This document shows positions 1-7,781 of a DNA stretch of 17,312 nucleotides, in pieces (position 1 is the stretch's first letter; each line of letters starts with the position of its first letter). The position numbers and the translations under genes were made by a program. The notes under the pieces were generated by a model that was not told the origin of the DNA, did no database searches, and saw only the letters and a program-made list of their open reading frames with translations. The stretch spans positions 495 to 17,806 of the forward strand of contig JAACVA010000008.1 in assembly GCA_009992615.1 (NCBI GenBank), given 5' to 3'. Origin of the DNA: Rhodobacterales bacterium (GTDB taxonomy: Bacteria; Pseudomonadota; Alphaproteobacteria; Rhodobacterales; Rhodobacteraceae).

Positions 1-314
1 TGGCCGAAACCTTTCGCTATGACAGCGGCGCGGTGCAGCAGCGGGCCTGGCATCTGGAGCTGGATAAAAACAATCGTATCATTGCCCGGGCAGATGACGT
101 GATCGGCGCTGGCCGGGGTGGACAATCCGGGCCAGCGGTGCAGTTGTGCTATGACATACGCCTGCCGGAAGAGGCGGGTGGGCATGTTCTGAACGTGGTG
201 GACTGGATGTATATCGTGGATCGCAAGACGATCATCAACCGTAGCCAATTTCGCAAATACGGGATCAAGGTGGCCGAACTGGTGGCGACGATCCGACCGA
301 GAGACATGACATGA
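1..314 (+). CDS. DUF3833 family protein, 3' part (5' end outside window)
   Basis: An open frame runs from the left edge (first full codon at base 3) to TGA at 312-314. It gives about 103 C-terminal residues, beginning AETFRYDSGAVQQR and ending ATIRPRDMT. The phrases FRYDSG, IIARADDVIGAGRGG, VVDWMYIVD and NRSQFRKYGIKVAEL match my recollection of DUF3833, a small putative lipoprotein family whose biochemical role is not established. The N terminus, which would show any lipobox, is missing, and an internal GTG at 33 is not needed as a start because the frame is open upstream. The stop overlaps the ATG of the SDR gene (ATGA at 311-314), so the two genes are translationally coupled. From memory, such pairs occur beside cyclopropane fatty acid synthase-type genes in Rhodobacterales; that neighbour would lie left of this window and is not seen. 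Confidence 0.8.
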   Translation, partial: AETFRYDSGAVQQRAWHLELDKNNRIIARADDVIGAGRGGQSGPAVQLCYDIRLPEEAGGHVLNVVDWMYIVDRKTIINRSQFRKYGIKVAELVATIRPRDMT

Positions 315-1042
315 GACAATGGCAAGGCAAACGGTACTGGCTGGTGGGCGCATCCGAAGGGTTGGGCGCCGCTCTGGCGCAAAAGCTCAGCCGCGCGGGG
401 GCCGAGGTGATCCTCAGCGCCCGGTCGGCAGAGCGGCTGGCCGAGGTGGCGGCGGGCCTGCCCGGCAAGGTACAGGTTGTGCCCTGTGACGTGTCCAGCG
501 ACGACAGCGTGGCGCAGGCTGCGGCCAAGGTGGGCGCGGTGGACGGCGTGGTGTACCTTGCCGGTGTGTATTGGCCCCAGCGATCCCAGGGCTGGGATGC
601 GGCTCAGGTGACGGCGATGTGCGATGTCAACTTCACCGGCTGTGCGCGGGTGCTGGGCCAGGTTGTGCCGGGCATGGTGGCGCGGGATGCGGGGCATATC
701 GTGCTGACCGGATCGTTGTCGGGGTTTCGCGGGCTGCCCGGCGCGGTGGGTTATGGCGCATCGAAGGCGGCGGTGATGTATCTGGCCGAAGGGATGTATG
801 GCGAATTGCGCAACACCGGGGTGGATGTGCAACTGGCCAATCCGGGGTTCATCAAGACCCGGCTGACCGACAAGAACGATTTTTCGATGCCCTTCATCAT
901 GACGCCCGAACAGGCTGCGCAACAGATGTTCGAGCATATGCAGGGCGACCGTTTCGCCAAAAGTTTTCCTTTCGGGTTCAGCTTGCTGTTCCGGTTCAGC
1001 CGGTTCTGGCCGGGTTGGCTGTATCACAGCGTGTTCCGTTGA
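311..1042 (+). CDS. SDR family NAD(P)-dependent oxidoreductase
   Basis: This 243-residue classical-length short-chain dehydrogenase/reductase should be a cytoplasmic NAD(P)(H)-dependent oxidoreductase of unknown substrate. The Rossmann motif GASEGLG is at residues 13-19, the adenine-side acidic residue is in CDVSS (59-63), and YLAG replaces the usual NNAG near residue 82. The catalytic set is Ser135 (in TGSLSG), Tyr148 and Lys152 (YGASK), followed by NPGFIKT at 177-183. The sequence ARS at 37-39, after the second strand, is compatible with NADP(H) preference, but this is inference. The last 25 residues are rich in Phe and Trp (FPFGFSLLFRFSRFWPGWLYHSVF) and could touch membrane or lipid. The start ATG overlaps the preceding DUF3833 stop by four bases, so no strong separate ribosome site is required. 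Coupling to DUF3833 suggests a lipid-related role without proving it. Confidence 0.93.
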   Translation: MRQWQGKRYWLVGASEGLGAALAQKLSRAGAEVILSARSAERLAEVAAGLPGKVQVVPCDVSSDDSVAQAAAKVGAVDGVVYLAGVYWPQRSQGWDAAQVTAMCDVNFTGCARVLGQVVPGMVARDAGHIVLTGSLSGFRGLPGAVGYGASKAAVMYLAEGMYGELRNTGVDVQLANPGFIKTRLTDKNDFSMPFIMTPEQAAQQMFEHMQGDRFAKSFPFGFSLLFRFSRFWPGWLYHSVFR

Positions 1043-1060
1043 GGCGGCGGTCTGACCTCA
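1040..1060. terminator. weak hairpin between convergent genes
   Basis: The 22-base gap between the convergent SDR and phosphatase genes holds a short inverted repeat, TGAGG (1040-1044) and CCTCA (1056-1060), with an 11-base loop. There is no T-tract on either side. It may help 3'-end formation, but the stem is short and could occur by chance. Confidence 0.2.
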
Positions 1061-1064
1061 GCCG

Positions 1065-1724
1065 TCAGATATGCGTTCGGGCAAAGGCCCTGTCGGCGCG
1101 TTCAAGATGCGGCAGCGCGTTGAACGTGTCCAACAGCAGGGAATTTCCACCCTTCACATAGCGGTGGACCGACGTGTTGTTGATCTGCAACAGGATATTG
1201 GCATAACTCGCCACCTCCAGGCGCAGCAGAACCCGCATCGCCATGCCGATCAGCCCGCCGGAGGTGACCAGCATCACCCGCCCGCCCAGTTTTTCGGCAT
1301 GGGCGATGATCGCGCGCACGCGGCCTTCGAAGGCGGCGAAAGATTCCAGATCGCTGTGCAGGCGCCCGGCCTCCCATGCGGTCATCAGTTGCGGCATGTG
1401 GTGCAGGAAATCGTCGCGGTTCAGCGGCATAGGCACGGCGTGGCTGTCCCGCAGTGACGTGGCCAGACCGTAATAGTCCAGTTCGTTCAGGCGGGCATCC
1501 TGGTGAAATTCGCTGCCGAGGCATCCGGCGATGGCGGTGGCGGTGTCGCGCTGTCGGTTCAGGGTGCCGCAGATCAGGTGATCGAACCGCTGGCCGGTGT
1601 CACGCAGGTGTTCGCCCAGCCACAGCGCCTGCTGTCGCCCCAGATCGGACAGGCGGTCATACCCCGTCTCATCTGCCGCGCCGGCATTGGCCTGTCCGTG
1701 GCGCACAAGTGTGATTTCGACCAT
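1065..1724 (-). CDS. histidine phosphatase (phosphoglycerate mutase-like) family protein
   Basis: This is a 219-residue cytoplasmic member of the histidine phosphatase superfamily, which cleaves phosphate esters or anhydrides through a phospho-histidine intermediate. The signature LVRHGQA places the nucleophile at His9 with Arg8. CGTLNRQRDTA (52-62) carries the second phosphate-binding arginine, and NELDYYG holds the likely acid Glu81. The usual second catalytic histidine, in a VxHGG-like motif, is replaced by Ser155 in LVTSGGLIG. The start ATG (1722-1724 on the complement) has a good AAGGAG site seven bases upstream (1732-1737). The gene is divergent from the formate dehydrogenase gene and convergent with the SDR gene, so it is probably monocistronic. 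The substrate is unknown; sugar-phosphate, cobalamin-phosphate and nucleotide phosphatases all occur in this family. Confidence 0.9.
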   Translation of the reverse strand: MVEITLVRHGQANAGAADETGYDRLSDLGRQQALWLGEHLRDTGQRFDHLICGTLNRQRDTATAIAGCLGSEFHQDARLNELDYYGLATSLRDSHAVPMPLNRDDFLHHMPQLMTAWEAGRLHSDLESFAAFEGRVRAIIAHAEKLGGRVMLVTSGGLIGMAMRVLLRLEVASYANILLQINNTSVHRYVKGGNSLLLDTFNALPHLERADRAFARTHI

Positions 1725-1775
1725 TGCCGCACTCCTTCATCCGCGTGATGTGGCCCAACGGCGGCGGATGTGCAA

Positions 1776-1790
1776 CATCGGTTTCCGATG
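1776..1790. promoter_or_regulatory. inverted repeat CATCGG-TTT-CCGATG in divergent promoter region
   Basis: A perfect 6-bp inverted repeat with a 3-base loop lies in the 174-base spacer between the divergent phosphatase and formate dehydrogenase genes. It could be a transcription-factor half-site pair or a small hairpin in either leader. I see no convincing -35/-10 pair next to it, so its function is inference only. Confidence 0.25.
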
Positions 1791-1898
1791 GGCGCAGTGC
1801 GGGGCGCAAATGGCGGGCGCTGCGTCGCGCGCGGTTCTCGCCATGACGCCCGCGTGCCGCTAGTCTGGCCCCGAACCCGCCGAACCGGAGCCTGTGCC

Positions 1899-4679
1899 AT
1901 GTCCAACCCACTGCGTTTCACCCTTGACGGTCAACCGGTCGAGGCCGCCCCGTTCGAGACGATCTGGGCGGTGGCAAAACGCCTGGGCACGACGATTCCG
2001 CACCTGTGTCACCGGGATGAACCGGGGTATCGCGCCGACGGCAACTGCCGCGCCTGCATGGTCGCCATCGAGGGTGAACGCACGCTGGCCGCCTCCTGCG
2101 TGCGACTGCCGACCGAGGGGATGGTCGTTTCGTCGCAGGGCGAACGGGAAATCCGCGCGCGCAAGATGGTGATGGAACTGTTGGTCGCGGATCAACCCGC
2201 GCCCGAGGTTGCGCACGATAAATCCGCCCCCCTGTGGAAAATGGCAAAGATGCAGGGCGTGACCGACAGCCGCTTTCCAAGGCTGGAACCGGGGCGCATC
2301 CCGCTGTTGGACGATTCGCACATCGCCATGGCGGTGAACATGGATGCCTGTATCCAGTGCGGGCTGTGCGTGCGCGCCTGCCGCGAGGTTCAGGTGAACG
2401 ACGTGATCGGCATGGCGGGCCGGGGGCACGATGCCTTTCCGGTGTTCGACATGGCCGATCCCATGGGCGAATCGACCTGTGTCGCCTGTGGCGAATGTGT
2501 GCAGGCCTGTCCGACCGGCGCGCTGATGCCGGCCTTGGTGGTGAACGCCGGACAGGTGGGTGACCGGGCGGATTTCGACACCGAAACCAAATCCATCTGC
2601 CCGTTCTGCGGTGTCGGGTGTCAGGTTTCGGTCAAGGTCAAGGATGGGCGCGTCAAATATGTCGAGGGCATCAATGGCCCCGCCAATGAGGGCCGTCTGT
2701 GCGTCAAGGGACGGTTCGGGTTCGACTATATCCACCATGCGCACCGCCTGACAAAGCCGCTGATCCGCCGCGAGGATGCCCCCGACAAGGGGCTGAACGT
2801 CGACCCCGCCAACCCCTGGACCCATTTCCGCGAGGCAACCTGGGACGAGGCGCTGGAAAAGGCGGGCGCCGGGCTGGTCGATCTGCGCAGTTACTATGGC
2901 GGCAAGGCGGTATCGGGGTTTGGCAGTGCCAAGTGCACCAACGAAGAGGCGTATCTGTTTCAAAAGTTGATCCGTCAGGGGTTTGGCCACAACAACGTAG
3001 ATCACTGCACCCGGTTGTGCCATGCCTCATCGGTGGCCGCCTTGATGGAAAACATCGGCAGCGGCGCCGTAACCGCCACGTTCAACGAAATCGAAAATGC
3101 TGATGTGGCCATCGTGATCGGCGCCAACCCGGCCGAAAATCACCCCGTCGCCGCGACGTTCTTCAAACAGTTCGCCAAACGCGGTGGCAAGTTGATGGTG
3201 ATGGACCCGCGGGGGCAGGCCCTGAAACGCCATGCGTCGCATATGTTGCAATTCCGGCCCGGCACCGATGTGGCGTTGTTGAACGCGATCATGAACGTGA
3301 TCGTCGAGGAAAAGCTGTACGACCGGCAGTATATCGAAGGCTTTACCGAGGGGTTCTTTGAGTTCCGCGACCACATCCGCGCCTTCACCCCGGACCGCAT
3401 GGCCGAGCTGTGCGGAGTTGACGCCGAAACGATCCGCGATGTGGCGCGCACCTTTGCCGGGGCGCGGTGCGCGATGATCTTCTGGGGCATGGGCATTTCG
3501 CAGCATATCCATGGCACCGACAACGCGCGGTGTCTGATCTCGCTGGCGCTTTTGTGCGGTCAGATCGGGCGGCCGGGCACCGGGCTGCACCCGCTGCGGG
3601 GGCAGAACAATGTGCAGGGCGCGTCGGATGCGGGGCTGATCCCGCAATTCCTGCCCGATTATCAATCCGTGGCTGACCTCGAGGTGCGCGAATTGTTCCG
3701 CCACATCTGGAAAGGCGCGCAGATCCAGGCGGCGCCTGGCCTGACCGTGGTGGAAATCATTGATGCCATGTATCGCGGCGAAATCAAGGGCATGTATATT
3801 CTGGGCGAGAACCCGGCCATGTCCGACCCCGACGTGGAACATGCCCGCGATGCCCTTGCCAAGTTGGATCACCTGGTGGTGCAGGACATCTTTTTGACCG
3901 AGACCGCGAACTATGCCGATGTCATCCTGCCCGCCGCCGCCTTTCCCGAAAAGTCGGGCACGGTGACCAACACCAACCGGCAGGTGCAGATGGCCCGGGC
4001 TGCTGTCACACCGCCGGGCGAGGCGCGCGAGGATTGGCGCGTGATCGTCGATCTTGCGCGGCGTATCGGGCTGGACTGGGATTATGACGGCCCGCGCTCG
4101 GTGTTTGACGAGATGAAGATGTCGATGCGCAGCCTGCATCACATCACCTGGAACCGGCTGGAAAACGAGGGGGCCGTCACTTATCCCAGCCTGTCGAACG
4201 ACGATCCGGGGCAGGCGGTGATGTTCGGTGACGGATTTCCGCGCCGGGCGGGGCGGGCCAAATTCACCCCTGCCCGTGTCACCCCCCCCGCCGAAGTGCC
4301 CAGCGAGGATTACCCGATGATCCTGACCACCGGGCGGCAGTTGGAACACTGGCACACCGGCACCATGACCCGCCGCGCCAGCGTGCTGGACGCGATGGAG
4401 CCCGAGGCCAACTGTTCGCTGCACCCGGCCACCCTGCGCAGGCTGGGTGTGGCCGCCGGTGAACATGTGCGCCTGACCACACGGCGCGGCAGCCTCACCG
4501 TGATGGCCCGCGCCGACCGCGCGGTGGCCGAAGACATGGTGTTCCTGCCGTTCGCCTATGTCGAGGCGGCAGCGAACATCCTGACCAATTCGGCCCTCGA
4601 CCCTTGGGGCAAGATCCCCGAGTTCAAGTATTCGGCAGTGCGGGTCGAGAAACCGGTGGCGGATATGGTGGCGGAATAG
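1899..4679 (+). CDS. fdhF: formate dehydrogenase alpha subunit (Mo-bis-PGD, Cys type)
   Basis: This 926-residue oxidoreductase of the DMSO-reductase family should oxidise formate to CO2. In order, it has an N-terminal [2Fe-2S] ferredoxin domain (Cys37, 50, 53, 67), two [4Fe-4S] motifs (CIQCGLCVRAC at 151-161, CVACGECVQAC at 194-204), the catalytic-domain cluster CPFCGVGC (234-241) with Cys268, a Lys270-containing VKGRFG, and a C-terminal molybdopterin-dinucleotide-binding domain from about residue 804. The likely Mo ligand is Cys374 followed by His375 (TRLCHASS), encoded TGC and so not selenocysteine. The His-Cys3 cluster motif expected after the ferredoxin domain in NuoG/FdsA-type proteins is absent: there is no cysteine between 67 and 151. 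The start ATG at 1899 has GGAG at 1887-1890; the frame extends to 1770, but that extension does not look like this family. No fdsB, fdsG or fdhD lies alongside, so its redox partner is unknown. A related formate dehydrogenase-like reductase activity cannot be excluded. Confidence 0.92.
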   Translation: MSNPLRFTLDGQPVEAAPFETIWAVAKRLGTTIPHLCHRDEPGYRADGNCRACMVAIEGERTLAASCVRLPTEGMVVSSQGEREIRARKMVMELLVADQPAPEVAHDKSAPLWKMAKMQGVTDSRFPRLEPGRIPLLDDSHIAMAVNMDACIQCGLCVRACREVQVNDVIGMAGRGHDAFPVFDMADPMGESTCVACGECVQACPTGALMPALVVNAGQVGDRADFDTETKSICPFCGVGCQVSVKVKDGRVKYVEGINGPANEGRLCVKGRFGFDYIHHAHRLTKPLIRREDAPDKGLNVDPANPWTHFREATWDEALEKAGAGLVDLRSYYGGKAVSGFGSAKCTNEEAYLFQKLIRQGFGHNNVDHCTRLCHASSVAALMENIGSGAVTATFNEIENADVAIVIGANPAENHPVAATFFKQFAKRGGKLMVMDPRGQALKRHASHMLQFRPGTDVALLNAIMNVIVEEKLYDRQYIEGFTEGFFEFRDHIRAFTPDRMAELCGVDAETIRDVARTFAGARCAMIFWGMGISQHIHGTDNARCLISLALLCGQIGRPGTGLHPLRGQNNVQGASDAGLIPQFLPDYQSVADLEVRELFRHIWKGAQIQAAPGLTVVEIIDAMYRGEIKGMYILGENPAMSDPDVEHARDALAKLDHLVVQDIFLTETANYADVILPAAAFPEKSGTVTNTNRQVQMARAAVTPPGEAREDWRVIVDLARRIGLDWDYDGPRSVFDEMKMSMRSLHHITWNRLENEGAVTYPSLSNDDPGQAVMFGDGFPRRAGRAKFTPARVTPPAEVPSEDYPMILTTGRQLEHWHTGTMTRRASVLDAMEPEANCSLHPATLRRLGVAAGEHVRLTTRRGSLTVMARADRAVAEDMVFLPFAYVEAAANILTNSALDPWGKIPEFKYSAVRVEKPVADMVAE

Positions 4680-4790
4680 GCGCGACACCCGCAAGGGGCC
4701 GTTGTCCTCGCATCACGATCGACAGCGGGCGTTTGTCCCCGCTGCGGGGTGAGCCGGATTGGCATTTTTCCGGACGGGCACCGGAACGCT

Positions 4791-4825
4791 TTGACCTTGG
4801 CGCTTTTTGTGCCACGGTAAAAAAT
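4791..4825 (+). promoter_or_regulatory. possible promoter/operator upstream of acyl-CoA ligase
   Basis: In the 198-base spacer before the ligase gene, TTGACC (4791-4796) and TTGGCG (4797-4802) are candidate -35 elements and the AT run around 4818-4825 is a candidate -10 region, but the spacings are not ideal. The stretch TGGCGCTTTTTGTGCCA (4798-4814) is an imperfect inverted repeat (5 of 6 pairs) lying inside this candidate promoter, as an operator would. This is the most plausible start of the transport-and-activation operon, by position rather than by strong consensus. Confidence 0.27.
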
Positions 4826-4877
4826 AGAGCTCCGCAAAGGGGCCGGCGCGCCAAGCGCCACGTTGGGAGGATTGAAT

Positions 4878-6851
4878 TTGACCGATCGAACGGGCGTGCC
4901 CGATCCCGTGCTGCATTCCATGCCCGCCCTTCTGGCGCGCAACGTCGCCCGGTTTGGTGCCAAGCCGGCCTATCGTGAAAAGGAATTCGGGATCTGGCAA
5001 AGCTGGACCTGGAGCGAGACCGCCGAAGAGATCGAGGCCCTGGCGCTGGGCCTGATGGATATGGGGCTGTGCGCAGGTGAGCATGTGGCGATCATTGGGC
5101 GCAACCGTCCGGCGCTGTACTGGTCTTTCGTGGCGATCCAGTCGGCGGGTGCCATCCCGGTGCCGCTTTACCAGGATGCGGCTGCTGAGGAAATCGCCTA
5201 TGCTCTGGATCATTGCGGCGCGGTTTTTGCGATTTGCGGCGATCAGGAGCAGGTGGACAAGGTACACGAGGTGCAGGACCGCCTGCCGGCTCTGCGCAAG
5301 CTGATCTATCTCGAAGCGCGGGGGATGCGGCGGTATGACCATGCCGCGCTGACCGCCTATGGCGATGTACAGGCGCAGGGCCGGACGCGGCGTGGAGCCT
5401 TGCAGGGGCGATTGCAGGCGGTCGCCGATGCGGTGACATATGACGATACCTGTGTGATGCTGTACACCAGCGGCACCACGGGCCGGCCCAAGGGCGTGGT
5501 GCTGAGCAACCGGAACATCATCGAAACCAGCAAGAATTCCAGTGCATTCGATCACCTGCGCGCTGACGATGAAATTCTGGCCTATCTGCCCATGGCCTGG
5601 GTGGGTGATTTCATCTTTTCCATCGGTCAGGCCTATTGGACCGGTTTCTGTGTGAACTGCCCCGAGTCGGCAGATACGATGATGACCGACCTGCGCGAAA
5701 TCGGGCCGACCTATTATTTTGCCCCGCCGCGGGTATTCGAGACGCAGCTGACCAATGTGATGATCCGCATGGAAGACGCCAGCCGGTTCAAGAAGTGGCT
5801 GTTTGACCGGCTCATGGCGCTGGCGCGGCGCGTTGGCCCCGACATCCTCGACCGGCGCCCGGTCGCGGCGATGGATCGGCTGTTGTACCGGCTGGGCGAG
5901 GTGTTGGTTTACGGGCCGCTGAAGAACACCCTTGGGTTCAGCCGGGTGCGGGTGGGATACACAGCGGGCGAGGCGATCGGGCCGGAAATCTTTGATTTCT
6001 ACCGCGCGCTGGGGATCAATCTGAAACAACTCTACGGCCAGACCGAGGCGAGTGTGTTCATCACCCAGCAGCCCGATGGCGAGGTGCGCAGCGATACCGT
6101 GGGGGTGCCGTCGCCGGGCGTGGAGCTCAGGATCGCCGAGGACGGCGAGGTGTTCTATCGCTCGCCCGGTACATTCGTGCGGTATTATAAAAACGATGCC
6201 AGCACGGCCAGCACAAAGGATGCAGAAGGCTGGGTGGCCACCGGCGACGCCGGGTTCATCGAAGAGGGCACCGGGCACCTGCGGATCATCGACCGGGCCA
6301 AGGATGTGGGCAGGATGGCCTCAGGCGCGCTGTTCGCGCCTAAATATGTCGAGAACAAGCTGAAGTTTTTTCCCAACATCCTCGAGGCGGTGGTGTTTGG
6401 CGCTGGGCGCGAGATGTGCGTGGCGTTTCTCAACATCGACCTGACCGCGGTGGGCAACTGGGCCGAGCGCAACAATATCGCCTATGCGAGTTATCAGGAA
6501 TTGAGCCAGCATCCACAGGTTCTGGCCACCATTGGCGCCCATGTGGCCGAGGTGAACCGGTCGATCGCCGACGATGACATGCTGTCGGGGTGCCAGGTGC
6601 ACCGGTTCCTCGTACTGCACAAGGAGCTGGACGCCGACGATGGCGAAATGACCCGCACCCGCAAGGTGCGGCGGGGGGTGATCGGTGAGAAATACGCCGA
6701 TCTGATCGACGCGCTGTTTGGTGGGAAATCGGAGATCTATACCGAAACCGAGGTGACCTATGAAGATGGCCGCAAGGGCAAGATCCGCGCGACCCTGATC
6801 CTTCAGGATGCGGTGGTGGTGGGTGATGCAACCCGGATGGCGGCACAGTGA
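4878..6851 (+). CDS. long-chain-type acyl-CoA ligase (AMP-binding)
   Basis: This 657-residue adenylate-forming enzyme should activate a carboxylic acid to its acyl-CoA through an acyl-AMP intermediate. Motifs include the P-loop YTSGTTGRPKG (about 196-206), YGQTE at 386-390, TGD at 455-457, IIDRAKDVGRMASG in the hinge region, and a C-terminal TRTRKVRR with a candidate catalytic Lys near 596. The length and the RAKDVGR...PKYVENKLKF segment resemble long-chain (FadD15/FACS-like) ligases. I chose TTG at 4878 because GGGAGG (4865-4870) sits seven bases upstream; in-frame TTG codons at 4863 and 4872 overlap or crowd that site. It is the first gene of the cluster that continues with Liv-type transporter genes, which suggests it activates the imported substrate. 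The true acyl chain is unknown. Confidence 0.93.
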   Translation: MTDRTGVPDPVLHSMPALLARNVARFGAKPAYREKEFGIWQSWTWSETAEEIEALALGLMDMGLCAGEHVAIIGRNRPALYWSFVAIQSAGAIPVPLYQDAAAEEIAYALDHCGAVFAICGDQEQVDKVHEVQDRLPALRKLIYLEARGMRRYDHAALTAYGDVQAQGRTRRGALQGRLQAVADAVTYDDTCVMLYTSGTTGRPKGVVLSNRNIIETSKNSSAFDHLRADDEILAYLPMAWVGDFIFSIGQAYWTGFCVNCPESADTMMTDLREIGPTYYFAPPRVFETQLTNVMIRMEDASRFKKWLFDRLMALARRVGPDILDRRPVAAMDRLLYRLGEVLVYGPLKNTLGFSRVRVGYTAGEAIGPEIFDFYRALGINLKQLYGQTEASVFITQQPDGEVRSDTVGVPSPGVELRIAEDGEVFYRSPGTFVRYYKNDASTASTKDAEGWVATGDAGFIEEGTGHLRIIDRAKDVGRMASGALFAPKYVENKLKFFPNILEAVVFGAGREMCVAFLNIDLTAVGNWAERNNIAYASYQELSQHPQVLATIGAHVAEVNRSIADDDMLSGCQVHRFLVLHKELDADDGEMTRTRKVRRGVIGEKYADLIDALFGGKSEIYTETEVTYEDGRKGKIRATLILQDAVVVGDATRMAAQ

Positions 6852-6883
6852 CGGGGGCGGCGCTGGCCCTGCGGGCGACGCCC

Positions 6884-6955
6884 CGCCCACCGTCCCATGG
6901 GTGGGCGCCCGGCGATCGGGTGGGCAGGATTTGAGTATTTTGCGCAAGAAGAAGC
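6884..6955 (+). repeat. GC hairpin plus GAGTATTTT...AGAAGAAG tail, copy 1
   Basis: The spacer after the ligase gene holds an 8-bp inverted repeat, CGCCCACC (6884-6891) and GGTGGGCG (6900-6907). About 23 bases further on comes the tail GAGTATTTTGCGCAAGAAG followed by AAGC (6933-6955). The same tail follows a GC hairpin at 12389-12443, before the second ATPase gene. It could be a dispersed REP-like or terminator/attenuator element. The tail runs directly into the Shine-Dalgarno site (6957-6962) of the LivG-like gene. Confidence 0.5.
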
Positions 6956-6968
6956 CGGGAGGCGCGGT

Positions 6969-7781
6969 GTGAAGGACGACTCGTATGTGACGTCCGATGG
7001 GCGCACCATTGGCGGTGTATTGATGGACCTGCGCAGGATCACCCTTCGGTTCGGCGGGGTCGAGGCGATAAAGGATATTTCCTTTGACATTCGCGAGGGC
7101 GAGATCCGCGCGATCATCGGGCCCAACGGTGCGGGCAAGTCGAGCATGTTGAACGTGATCAGTGGCTTTTATGTGCCGCAAGAGGGCGAGGTATGGTTTC
7201 GCGGGGCGCGGCGGCCGCCGATGAAGCCGTTTCAGGTGGCCCGCCAGGGAATCGCCCGGACGTTCCAGAACATCGCCCTGTTCGAGGGAATGACCGTGCT
7301 GGACAACGTGATGACCGGGCGGCTGACGCAGATGAAGGCCTCGATGCTGTCCGAGGCGATCTGGTGGGGCAAGGCGCAGCGCGAGGAGTTGGCCAACCGT
7401 GAGCGGGTCGAGAGGGTGATCGACTTTCTCGAAATCCAGCACATCCGCAAGACGCCGGTGGGGCGGCTGCCTTATGGGTTGAAAAAGCGGGTGGAACTGG
7501 CCCGCGCCCTGGCCGCCCAGCCCAGGCTGTTGCTGCTGGACGAGCCGATGGCGGGGATGAACGTCGAGGAAAAGGAGGACATGAGCCGCTTCATCCTGGA
7601 TGTGAACGATGAATTCGGCACCACCATTGCATTGATCGAGCATGACATGGGGGTGGTGATGGATTTGTCGGACCGGGTTGTCGTCATGGATTACGGGCGC
7701 AAGATCGGCGATGGCACGCCGCACGAGGTGCGCAACAATCAGGAGGTGATCGACGCCTATCTGGGGGTGGCCCATGACTGA
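6969..7781 (+). CDS. ABC transporter ATP-binding protein, LivG-like
   Basis: This 270-residue cytoplasmic ATPase should power a branched-chain-amino-acid-type (HAAT) importer. Walker A is GPNGAGKSS (51-59), the Q-loop is in RTFQNIALF (98-106, Gln100), Walker B is LLLLDEP (187-193, catalytic Glu192), and the H-loop is EHDM with His225. The signature reads LPYGLKKR (167-174): the LPYG of LivG proteins is kept, but the usual following Gln-Arg residues are Lys-Lys. GTG at 6969 is chosen because GGGAGG (6957-6962) lies six bases upstream. The frame is open back to 6897, but that stretch translates the repeat element and should not be counted. Its stop overlaps the next start (ATG at 7774), so the two genes are coupled. 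It likely pairs with the LivF-like protein at 12508. Confidence 0.95.
   Translation: MKDDSYVTSDGRTIGGVLMDLRRITLRFGGVEAIKDISFDIREGEIRAIIGPNGAGKSSMLNVISGFYVPQEGEVWFRGARRPPMKPFQVARQGIARTFQNIALFEGMTVLDNVMTGRLTQMKASMLSEAIWWGKAQREELANRERVERVIDFLEIQHIRKTPVGRLPYGLKKRVELARALAAQPRLLLLDEPMAGMNVEEKEDMSRFILDVNDEFGTTIALIEHDMGVVMDLSDRVVVMDYGRKIGDGTPHEVRNNQEVIDAYLGVAHD

Noticed and set aside
1770..1898. 43-codon N-terminal extension of the formate dehydrogenase frame
   Set aside because: The extension is Arg-rich and overlaps the divergent promoter region, whereas ATG 1899 has a GGAG site and starts directly at the ferredoxin domain.
3019..3024. Selenocysteine at the formate dehydrogenase active site
   Set aside because: The codon at the expected position (residue 374) is TGC for cysteine, so no in-frame TGA recoding is needed.
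4731..4754. Terminator after the formate dehydrogenase gene
   Set aside because: The words around CCCCGCTGCGGGG form only a tight loopless palindrome and no T-tract follows, so a terminator call is not supported.
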